Positions 36,901 through 45,131 of a DNA stretch of 64,000 nucleotides are shown here, piece after piece (position 1 is the stretch's first letter; each line of letters opens with the position of its first letter). Under the pieces are notes generated by a model. The model was not told the DNA's origin, made no database searches, and saw only the letters and a list, made by a program, of their open reading frames with translations. Position numbers and translations under genes: made by a program. This stretch comes from Metaphire vulgaris (Eukaryota; Annelida; Clitellata; Crassiclitellata; Megascolecidae), in contig CM030832.1 of the NCBI GenBank assembly GCA_018105865.1, positions 18,177,519 to 18,241,518 on the forward strand, written 5' to 3'.

Positions 36901-37157
36901 TAGGTAGGCCTGGAGGTCTATAAATGCACATAAGAAAAAGGTCTTTCTTTTTATCAAGAGAAACTTTTATAGCCAGAAATTCGAAAGAAGTCTTGACCGG
37001 ACATTTAATATCAAGGACTTCATATTGAATTGAATTGTCTATTAGGAAACCAACCCCTCCACCCTTGGATGAATTTTCTCTTGATTTATGTACAAAGACA
37101 TACCCATTTAATGTTATTAAGTTAGCAATTTCAGGTTCCAGCCATGTTTCACACAGG
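33940..37157 (-). mobile_element. 5'-truncated L2/CR1/jockey-like LINE, recently inserted
   Basis: One minus-strand frame is open for 699 codons (to 35090). It then continues through two frameshifts (TNFIKFNPKNKSLIS, then SSSKFLGVILDQKLSW) to the C-terminus at 34679-34407 (YSGPRTWNSLPTNLKSIMTL). The 3' end near 33940 has AATAAAAG followed by the hAT sequence. CACACA occurs at both junctions, a possible short duplication. The LINE sequence is AT-rich compared with its host element. Confidence 0.85.
35090..37157 (-). CDS. LINE endonuclease/reverse transcriptase ORF2 (partial)
   Basis: Mobile-element protein that would nick target DNA and reverse-transcribe its own RNA. The endonuclease domain begins part-way in at CETWLEPEI (the usual SETW motif), followed by GDFNINLL and the catalytic LDHCPILLSL. 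The reverse transcriptase domain shows YRPISNLPVFSKVFEKI, FGFRPMNST, IFLDLTKAFDVINHDILLKK, GVPQGSILGTLLFLIYINDL and the active-site FADD. Catalytic residues look intact, unlike every other LINE here. The endonuclease N-terminus and any ORF1 are lost by 5' truncation, so the apparent Met at 37189 belongs to the hAT end and flank, not to the LINE. A frameshift at about 35090 separates the C-terminal part. It is probably not autonomous but young. Confidence 0.9.
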
Positions 37158-37180
37158 TATAAGACGGGCCTGGTCACAAC

Positions 37181-37805
37181 GACCCTCAATGGTTATGTGC
37201 AGCACGAAGAGAGTGAACTTATGTGACTGAATAATAAAACCGCCCAAATAGGAAACTAGGCCTACTAAAGGGAAACGCGCAGTTTATCTTATCTAATTTG
37301 GCGTCACAAAAGAACAGCTAGAGGAACGCACTCTGCGGAGCAAATGATAATGCGTTTGACCTCACCGGTCTCTGTATTACTGTATCCGTTATAAAGTGCA
37401 ACTGGATTTCCAGATTGAATCGAATCGTGAATGAAGTAACGAACGCTATTTACCCAACTTCAATCGAAGGCGAGGAAAAATGAGGAGAATTTAACGACTG
37501 CTTAAACACCGCCTATGTGCGCGAAGACATGTTTAATTGTTTATTCCAATTTACTTCTAAGGGAGACATAAACATGTCTTTCTGGATTAAAATATCTGGA
37601 AAATAGCAATTGCACCGTTACCCAGAAATATTCCTAATGGGCAACGCTGACTTTCGTTTTTATCGTGTAGACCTAATTGCATTTAAGTTTTAAGTGCAAA
37701 ATTTTTCTACGAAAGAACCAATTTTTCTGCGGCAAAAAATTGCAGGTTTTACAACATCGTCTGCGTAGCGTTAATTTCTTGTAACGAAGTTCAATGTCCG
37801 AATAA
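37181..37805. other. No gene seen
   Basis: Unique-looking AT-rich DNA between the hAT element and the next repeat. Confidence 0.4.
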
Positions 37806-37810
37806 TTAAA

Positions 37811-38560
37811 AGTCTCGTAAAGGTACGGCTCCATTAAGAGATATATGCTGCGGAGATACATGTACAATTGTACATAGCCTTGCGAGTCCATTGTATTGTC
37901 CCCGAACGGATCCTAAGACGGGTAGGCTAAGAAACAAATAACCGCGCCTATTGTAAAGATGGCGGAAGACAGGGTTGTTGCGATTGGGATTTTGATATTC
38001 GTTTTAAAAGCCGTGTTTTCGATTGGTCCCTTTAAGTTGCGCCTCCATTAATTATTGGATATATTGCGGGGGACATATTCCCTAAGTATTTACCCGGACA
38101 ATAGCCGTGTGAACGATAAGCTGGCATTAAACGACGAGTGCTCCACTTAAAAATATATTCAAAAATATCTGTTTGGGACAAAAATACCATTCGGACAGTG
38201 GCGTAGCCAAGATTTCCGGAAGGGGTTTTGGTTTCGAAAAACATCGACAAGCAAAAAAGGTCATCTTCATCTTTCCTTCTTGTAATTGTCAACAGCCAGC
38301 CAAGGGGGTTTTCACCCCCAAACCGCGTCCGAAAATTAAAAATGTATGGAAACACACACAAATTTTCGCCAGCCAAGAGGTTTTACTTTTAACTCCAAAT
38401 CCCCTTGGCTACGCCACTGCATCCGGATATATCCGAACGGATGCTTTTACGCATTCAAGCGGATAATTCAGGCGGATATTTTTGCCGTTCAACCAATCAG
38501 CTTCCAAGTTAGTAGGTCAGTGCCCGATTGACTGCTAGGTCTTGCGTCAACTCGAATGGT
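37811..38560. mobile_element. Composite copy of the 21724 element with its right half inverted and a MITE inside
   Basis: 37811-38020 matches the left half of 21724-22305 in the same direction (GTACGGCTCCATTA, TGTCCCCGAACGG, GCGCCTATTGTAAAGATGGC). From about 38040 the sequence matches the right half read in reverse (TTACCCGGACAATAGCCGTG, GCCGTTCAACCAATCAGCTT, TTGCGTCAACTCGAATGGTT). The MITE at 38196 interrupts this second half. Confidence 0.7.
38196..38419 (+). mobile_element. hAT-like MITE, GGCGTAGC family (224 bp)
   Basis: It starts CAGTGGCGTAGCCAAGATT and ends CCTTGGCTACGCCACTG. Flanks CATTCGGA (38188-38195) and CATCCGGA (38420-38427) differ at one base. A reverse-strand copy of the shared motif lies near 38249-38270. 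The empty site is visible in the 21724 element. Confidence 0.92.
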
Positions 38561-38572
38561 TATCAGGTCAGG

Positions 38573-38981
38573 CAGGGGCGTAAACCTGGCTTCAACATTG
38601 GGGGGGATAGAATAATTTTAAAGTTCTCCCCAGAAATATAAATATCCCCATTTTGGGGATATTGTCAGTTTATTATGGTGGGGACTTAAAATCGTCCATG
38701 AAATACGTCTTGACAAGCCAAAAAGAAGGTCATCCTGATATTGTTTTATATTTTTTCATCCTCCAAATACGTCCTGACAATTTCAAAAAAGGTCATCCGA
38801 AATGAGAGAATGTGGATTTGGCGTAATTCTGGCATCAACATCTTTAGGGTAGGATAGAATTTATTTTACCATATTATTTTTCTCAAAACATTTTTATGGA
38901 TAATTGATACTCTGTATTAGCCAACTAATTACAAGTGGGGACCGTTTTTCATCCCAATGTCCCCCGTGTTTTACGCCCATG
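38573..38981 (+). mobile_element. hAT-like MITE, GGCGTAAAC family (409 bp)
   Basis: It starts CAGGGGCGTAAACCTGG and ends GTGTTTTACGCCCATG. The duplication AGGTCAGG is perfect (38565-38572, 38982-38989). Two reverse-strand copies of the shared motif lie near 38710 and 38774. Confidence 0.9.
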
Positions 38982-38989
38982 AGGTCAGG

Positions 38990-40140
38990 TCAGGTCTTCG
39001 TTCTCCAGCTGTGTCCATGCAGCTATCGATTTCTCCATGACATCTCTCCAAAGTTCTCTGCCCTATGCTATTTCATCCAAGGTCAGGTGGTGTCTTCCGT
39101 CAGTTTTTCCATGAGATTCAGTCACGCCATGTGTAGATCCTCTTCCAATCGACTTTTTGGTCTTCCTTTAGATCTTTCCCCTTCTGGTTTGTAGTTTAAA
39201 ATTCGTTTTGGGTTTCTTATTTCATCCATTCTGAGTATGCGTCCGTTCCATTTCATTATTCGCTTTCTAATTAATTCAATAATGCTCGTTGCACTGCTTT
39301 CTCTAACTTTTTCATTAGTTATATTTTCTTTGTATCCAACTTCTTAGCATCATTCTAAGTCATTTATTTTCTGCTGCCATTATTTTTCTCAATTTTTTTT
39401 TTATGGTCCAAGATCCACAATTCCACACACATATATTAGTAACGGTATTACACAAGTGTTGAGAATTTTTTTTCATCCCAATGTCATGTGTTTTGATAGT
39501 TAGTTTTTGTATGTAGCCTGTTGAATGTAGATCCTGTTGACATCATTGAGTTATTCGGTTCTGGTTTTTGATCTCCAAGTCTGATGGCCTCCTCTGCTTT
39601 CCAAATTCACTTCCAAATAAGGCTAAACGAGATTTCGGTACTTAGCTCCATTTAAATTTCTTTTCCATTGTGTGTTAATATTGGCCAAACTCCCACTTTC
39701 TTTGTAATTAGAATTATTTTTTGTTTTATTAGTGTTTCTTCTTAATCCTGATTTTCCACTCTCTGTTATTAAGGCCAATGTTAATTCTACAATCTTTGAA
39801 AGGCATTCTATTGTTACTGTATACATGTATGATCAGCATATTCTGCATCATCTATATATTCTGGCTTTAGAGATGTTTCCAAACCATTCGTGCTTTCAAT
39901 CTGTCTCATGATGTAATCTATTATAATATTGAAGAGTTACGGCAACATGTAGGATACATCTTTGTCTAAATACTGTTTTCAGTTTAAACCACTCTTCTCC
40001 AGCAATTCTGATGCATACTAAAACTGTGCTGTGTAGATTTTCAATTAGTCTGATTAGTTATTTTGGCGTGAATGCTATATTTTTCCAGGAGTTTCCATGC
40101 CCTTCTCTCCAGAAAGAGTCATAAGCTGGACAAGATCGTT
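38990..40140 (-). mobile_element. Decayed LINE 3' region
   Basis: Plus-strand TTTTTGGTCTTCCTTTAG and CATTCTGAGTATGCGTCCGT are the complement of the RPKRRLIE- and ADAQNE-type C-terminal coding found in many LINEs. Frames are broken throughout. Weak but consistent relic; no reading frame survives. Confidence 0.5.
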
Positions 40141-41284
40141 ATGGTTATGCAACATTAAAATTCGTTCGTAAAAATAAAAACTTTCCAAAACAGCATCCAC
40201 GACTTCGCCCAAAATTTCTACAATCGCAACACTTTAATTAATATTACATAAAATCACTCTACGTCTAAATAAAAATCTGCAGATTTCTTGCTCCTTTGTT
40301 CTTTTTATTTTGTGTTTTTCAAAATATAAGTTTATGACCTTTGCATGGTTGAAGGAAACTCTAAAATTATCGAAATAGAAAAATGTACATATATATACGT
40401 ATATATATACACATATGTATGTATATGCCCTATATGTAGTATATTTCGTTTTGGTTCTGCATTTTCTTTCTGCGTAGGCAGTCGCGACTCTATAGGAAAA
40501 TGCACGCAAAGTGATCGCGGCTATTATCATGAGCGCCGATTATCAAATGGTAATAGAATTAGAGGGCGCATAATGAAAGTATAATGCGATCTCCAGTAAC
40601 GCCTAACTCGCCTTTTTCTTCTTCTGCGTCAGGCGGTCTTGTTTGAAGTTCTGTTTTTTGTTCAAACTTCGTACCGCGCCGGTTTGCCCCTAAAACCAAA
40701 CCCCTCAAGTGCATTATTTCTGCTTTGCTTTTGTCGTAGCGGCGCAAAAATAGCATAATTATGTAATTGAACCGTCCAGAATGCTTTTTCCTGAGGCAAA
40801 CAAAACGTAGGCCTATAGATAGGCCTATGCTGTTCAAGTTTAGAAAAGCAGAAAGTCAGCTGAACAGCATCGACCCGCTTGATAAAAATGTGCGGTTCAA
40901 CTGAATGGGATTTTTCGATTTTTTAAGTCGATTTCACTTAAACTTAAGTACCACTAATCTCAAAATAATCTTTTCACCTGAATAGAAACCGACCGGTTCC
41001 AAGTGAAGTAAGCTATTTTAAGATCAACTCCGACCGATTAATGTGAGTTGGAGACAAAAGACCCGACAACAAAACACAGTCGTTGGATAGAGACACTTTG
41101 AGAATTGCCCTGGGATAGACCGACAAAAGCGCAAAGCAGAACGACTGCCGTCGGTAATTATTGTTATGCCTATGATCGAATTAGTTTCATTCGCGTTTTA
41201 ATAGGTCAGACGATTTTCAAGAGACTTTGCTGGCAAATTGCGGCGCTTCTGTTGAACCTTGATCGTAAAACTGTTATTTATCTA

Positions 41285-41580
41285 GGGGCGGGAAGTTAGC
41301 AGAGTGGTAACAGCGTTGGACGATGGAGCAGAAGGTCGCGGGTTCGATCCCCGCAGGAGCCCTAAGATCGACTCAGCCTTACTCGCTAGAGGACGGTGGT
41401 AAACTGAGTAGCAGCGTTAAGCTGCGAAGGTAAAACGTGGGTCTGGGGAAAGTAATGGCAACCTACCCCAGATTAATGGCCTATGCCACCTACGTCGCTG
41501 ATTGCCTAAGACCGGATATAAGCGCCGGAACCTAACGCTCGGACTCGAGTACGGGACCTACCTTACCTACCTTACCTATT
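41285..41580 (+). mobile_element. SINE with tRNA-like head
   Basis: The head at 41285-41363 has TTAGCAGAGTGGTAACAGC (A box) and GCGGGTTCGATCCCCGC (B box with arms), resembling a tRNA but lacking a convincing closed cloverleaf. The body starts at about 41408 (GTAGCAGCGTTAAGCTGCGA) and ends in (TACCT)n. The body is shared with the SINE at 42011-42326. A decayed head-containing copy lies at 60022-60170 and a reverse fragment at 43255-43305. Confidence 0.85.
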
Positions 41581-41599
41581 GAAACGTCGCTATGACCAA

Positions 41600-41970
41600 C
41601 AGGCCCGCCGAGAGAAGTTCCGGGCCCCTGTGCAGATGGGCCGACGGACCCCTGACAAGTCTTAAAAATTGATGATGATCCTTTTTCGGTTGTCGTTGAT
41701 TTCACGATACGATGTTTGCAATGTTGCAACTTTCGAAAACTACTGATGACCTTTTTTGCTTGTCGCTCTTTTGACGCTGTTTGTGATGTCCTCAGCGCCC
41801 GGGGCCCCTCTTTACTCATCGAGCCCCTGTGCACATAGCATGGTGACCTTTTTGCTGTTATTATTGTTATTATTGTTAATTATAGGCCTACATCTTCATT
41901 ATCGGCCCAGGCCCCCTCCAGACCGGCGAGCCCCTGTGCATTTGCCCTGTACCCCCTCTCGGCGGCCCTG
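41600..41970 (+). mobile_element. hAT-like MITE, GGCCCGCCG family (371 bp)
   Basis: It starts CAGGCCCGCCGAGAG and ends CTCTCGGCGGCCCTG. Flanks ATGACCAA (41592-41599) and ATGATCAA (41971-41978) differ at one base. It contains an exact shared motif near 41743-41764. A relative is at 44560-45004. Confidence 0.9.
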
Positions 41971-42010
41971 ATGATCAATAGCGTTGCAGCAGTTCAGATC
42001 ATGCTAAAGG

Positions 42011-42326
42011 TAAACAGGTAAAGATAGTCCTCTACTCGAACGAGCGTAGAGTTTCCGGCGCTGATCTCCGTGCACTTGGCAAGCAGCGACGCAGGTAGCT
42101 TGCGCCATTAATCTATAGTAGGTTGCCATTATTTTCCATAAACTCACGTTTTTATCTTCGCAGCTTACGCTGCTACCAATTTTTCAACGCCTAAGCGATG
42201 AACGGCTTGGTTGGCCGCCGGCACCACAACTAGATCCCAGGATGGTCACCCATCCAAGTACAAACCGCCCTCGACGTTGCTTAACTTCGGTGTTCTGCCG
42301 AGAACCGGTCGCACAAAGCCACATAG
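42011..42326 (-). mobile_element. SINE with 5S-rRNA-like head
   Basis: On the minus strand 42326-42228 reads CGACCGGTTCTCGGCAGAAC, ACCGAAGTTAAGCAACGTCG, then TGTACTTGGATGGGTGACCA and TCCTGGGA. This is the 5S rRNA internal control region with its A box, intermediate element and C box. The 5' end of 5S is missing and the 3' end is replaced by a linker, followed at 42176 by the same body and tail as the tRNA-headed SINE at 41408. It is therefore a SINE3-type element, not a 5S gene. Confidence 0.85.
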
Positions 42327-42466
42327 GCCCATCAAGTGATCTGCATTTTAATTGTGACATCGTTTTAGTACAATGTTAGAATCGATTCTTAAAATATTAT
42401 TGGAAGACCTGTCTTCTCTGTATGTTTGAACAACCATTCATCAACCATCGGGTATTGGCTCATAGG

Positions 42467-42655
42467 CGATGACCAGAAGCGTACAGAGGAGCGGTGGGCG
42501 GTGGCCCCGGGCGCCGAACAAATGGGGGGGGGCGAAATTTGACTCGGCGACCTTTTCTACTCGTCAACCATTAGATGGGGCGCCCAAACTGACTCGGTGA
42601 CCTTTTCTGATCACTTTGCCCTGGACGCTCACCCCACCACTCTGCACGCCACTGC
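42467..42655 (+). mobile_element. MITE, CAGAGNGGTGGGCG family
   Basis: It begins near CAGAAGCGTACAGAGGAGCG and ends CACTCTGCACGCCACTG. The motif form GGCGACCTTTTCTACTCGTC is inside. Relatives lie in both arms of the 48.3-50.7 kb palindrome. No clear target duplication. Confidence 0.55.
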
Positions 42656-43254
42656 TGCGAACGTTCAGCATTTTCGGTTAAAGCAATACAATTGCATACA
42701 TCTCGAGTCGTGACAGTTTTATCATGATATTTACTGCTAGCTCAAGTCCAGTTGATGCGTTCCACCAATTATGCAAAACGTGCAACTAGAGCGTCAGATA
42801 ATGGACCAAATATTAGTAGGCCTACGTCTTTTTGACTGAACATAGCAGCAACGACTCAGGTCTTTCCTGCGACATCGTTGTACATTCGACAATCGCAGCT
42901 TGATAAACCTTTCGGATTTCGAGCACTCAGTACGAACGTCAGAAGGATGAAGATGACTTGCCCTCTTTGAACGCGTAGCAGTGACACGTCGAAAAAGCAT
43001 CTCTTCCACTTCGCCGTCCACCCCTCATCAATTGCTAATTTGCTGCTGATGTTGATAAACTGAAGCCTACACCGATACTAAACCAGGTCAAAGTAAAAAA
43101 AAAGTTAAAGTTCTTCCCGAGACTTACGCTGATCTTAGCTGCTATAGCCTATAGTCTTCAGTCAGGCGTGCAATATCACGGATACGCGTGGCTAGTGCAT
43201 CGCGTAGCGTACTTGTTTGACATAACATTGCCTCTTACCACTGCTCCTCATTTT

Positions 43255-43305
43255 ACCACCGCCCTCTAGCGAGTAAGGCTGAGTCGACCTTAGGGCTCCT
43301 GGACA
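43255..43305 (-). mobile_element. SINE head/linker fragment
   Basis: CTAGCGAGTAAGGCTGAGTC and TTAGGGCTCC are the reverse complement of the linker of the tRNA-headed SINE at 41285. Confidence 0.6.
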
Positions 43306-43313
43306 ATGTTGCT

Positions 43314-43314
<1 letters not shown>

Positions 43315-43355
<41 letters not shown>

Positions 43356-43382
43356 TGTCTGTGTGTGTCTGTGTGTGTGCGT
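43315..43382. repeat. (GT)n microsatellite
   Basis: Array of GT with a few TCTG interruptions. Confidence 0.95.
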
Positions 43383-43604
43383 GTTATAGTAACGTCATAG
43401 CTGTAGGCCGACCAATATTTCCAAATCTTTAATTTTATTCTCTATTAGCTGCTAACCCGTCAAAAATGACGGGGGAGAGTGGCTATTTCCTTCCCCGCTT
43501 TATTGCAAAAGTTCGTAATATTACATATATAGGCTAACATTTTTTAAAATCTGAAAATATAAAGTGAATGCGTAGATTATCATTACAAATTTTTTATATG
43601 TGCT

Positions 43605-43905
43605 CACTGGGTGGTCCCCCACCAAAGAGGGCTGCACACCTTAACGGAACCCTCTATTGTTTGGGCCTACGATTCCATTGGGATTTGGTTTCCCACCGTC
43701 CCATGGGGGATGCGCCCTCCAGTGTTACCTACGGTCTATTTGGGCATACGGCTTCTTTTCGGCTTAAGGAACCCAAAGGGCTTTGTCTCCCACGGAGGGC
43801 TGAAACTTTTTGTCCCGGGGGCTGTGCCCCAGTGGAGCTTACGACCCCCACAGGGGGCTGGGGCTTGGTCTCCCACGGGAGGCTACGTCCCCAGTAAGTT
43901 ACTGG
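43605..43905. repeat. GC-rich tract of short palindromic blocks
   Basis: Blocks such as CCCGGGGGCTGTGCCCC, CCCCCACAGGGGGCTGGGG and CTCCCACGGGAGG recur with TTGGTCTCCCAC and TTTGTCTCCCAC spacers. Frames of 109 and 150 codons run through it but are driven by the repeat. I see no homology. Confidence 0.5.
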
Positions 43906-44052
43906 AGCGGGTTTCCGGTTTTGGCGCCGTCATGGCGGCCAGCACATGTTTGTACGTGTCACGGATTGTTGCCGTTCTCGGCATTTATCGACGTTCGGCG
44001 CTCGAATTTTGTACCAAGCGCGAGGACTGCGTCTTACTCATCGGTTCTTCGG

Positions 44053-44241
44053 CAGAGGCGTAGCCAAGAATTTGATTTGGGAGGGTATAAATATTTTGGG
44101 TGGGTATAAATCTTAACTATAAACCACATAAACCATATAAACCACATATAACCACATGTAAATCACATAAAAAACTTTAAGGTAGACTGATTTTGGGGGG
44201 TGTATATAGCGATATACCCTACCCCCGTTGCTACGCCCCTG
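44053..44241 (+). mobile_element. hAT-like MITE, GGCGTAGC family (189 bp), uninterrupted
   Basis: It starts CAGAGGCGTAGCCAAGAATT and ends GTTGCTACGCCCCTG. Flanks TTCTTCGG and TTCTTCGT (44045-44052, 44242-44249) differ at one base. Nearly identical in its right half to the SINE-split copy at 22505. Confidence 0.9.
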
Positions 44242-44559
44242 TTCTTCGTAGAGTTTCTTGCCGTCTTCCACTTTTCTACACTGTACGTCGTTCTGGAGGG
44301 TTGAAGTCGGTCGCCGCCGCTGTTGAGTAATTGCGCCAAAGTCCGCCATTAAGATGGTGGCAGCGTGGTAACGTGACTGTGATCGACTAGAACTTCTTAA
44401 TCGAGTAGAACTTCCATCTTCGTCGGATTTGCCAATTTCGGTGACAAAATCTCTTGCGGAAGACCGCTTCTTCGGAATTCACCGCCGATATTACCGGGCG
44501 GAGAACTCCTATTACCAACTCGCGGACTCTTAACATCATCTTCCGTTCTTCGTTGGCGT

Positions 44560-45004
44560 GTCAATGTGGCTGCAGTTTTTGTTGATGACCCGTTTTTTGC
44601 TTGTCATTGGTTTAACCCAAATTAACCGACACGTTGTCATGTTGCAACTCTCGAAAACTAGTGATGACCTTTTATCTTGTCGCTCTTTTTTAACATTTTT
44701 GGGCAAATTTTGTACAATTTTGGCGATTTTTTGCACATTGCACATTTATTTATTTACTTAATACATTATTTTTCATTTTCTTGGGGCCCGCCTGCCCTTC
44801 CCCCAAATGACGCCCCTGTTCACCCTGTTCATTTTGATGCTTTTGATGTTCTCAGGTCCGGGCCCCCCTTTTACTCGCCAGGCCCCTTTATTTAGTGTTA
44901 TTATTGGTATTATTGTTAATTATGCATATTCATCATCGGTCCGGGCCCCCTCCAGACCGCCGGGCCCCTGTGCATTTGCCCCTGTCCTCTCTCTCGGAGG
45001 CCCT
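44560..45004 (+). mobile_element. GGCCCGCCG-family MITE with nested truncated MITE
   Basis: TGTTGCAACTCTCGAAAACT, ACTAGTGATGACC and CATTTGCCCCTGTCCTCTCT match the element at 41600 in order; the right end is CTCTCGGAGGCCCTG. At 44690-44819 it is interrupted by a reverse copy of the 27518 MITE (CATTATTTTTCATTTTCTTG, then AAATGACGCCCCTG) lacking its other terminus. The left end is unclear. Confidence 0.65.
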
Positions 45005-45131
45005 GCTTGCTCCAACTAATTTGCACAAGACCTTACATTTGTATGCAATTTCGTGCGAAATTTTTTATTCAAAAGTTTCGTCTAACATTAACCTACTGTA
45101 CTGTATAAATATCCCTCAACGTCTCGTTCAA

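Larger units (their letters stand above)
33659..37172. mobile_element. hAT-like element (CAGGCCCGTCTT termini) carrying a LINE
   Basis: Left end CAGGCCCGTCTT, right end AAGACGGGCCTG, perfect duplication GTCACAAC (33651-33658, 37173-37180). The left 270 bp contain three copies or near-copies of the shared motif (about 33771, 33823, 33858) and GGGGCCCCGC blocks. Nearly all the rest, about 33940-37157, is a LINE inserted near the element's right end. Confidence 0.9.

Noticed and set aside
35090..37189. 699-codon frame as a host gene
   Set aside because: Endonuclease and reverse transcriptase motifs show it is a LINE, and its first residues derive from the hAT end and flank.
41285..41363. Possible tRNA gene
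   Set aside because: A and B boxes are good, but the stems do not close into a cloverleaf and the sequence continues into a SINE body found in other copies. It is the SINE promoter.
42228..42326. 5S rRNA gene
   Set aside because: Only the internal control region is preserved. The 5' end is missing and the 3' end is replaced by SINE sequence.
43611..44063. 150-codon reading frame as a gene
   Set aside because: Its openness follows from the GC-rich palindromic tract, it overlaps another equally long frame, and it runs into a MITE end.
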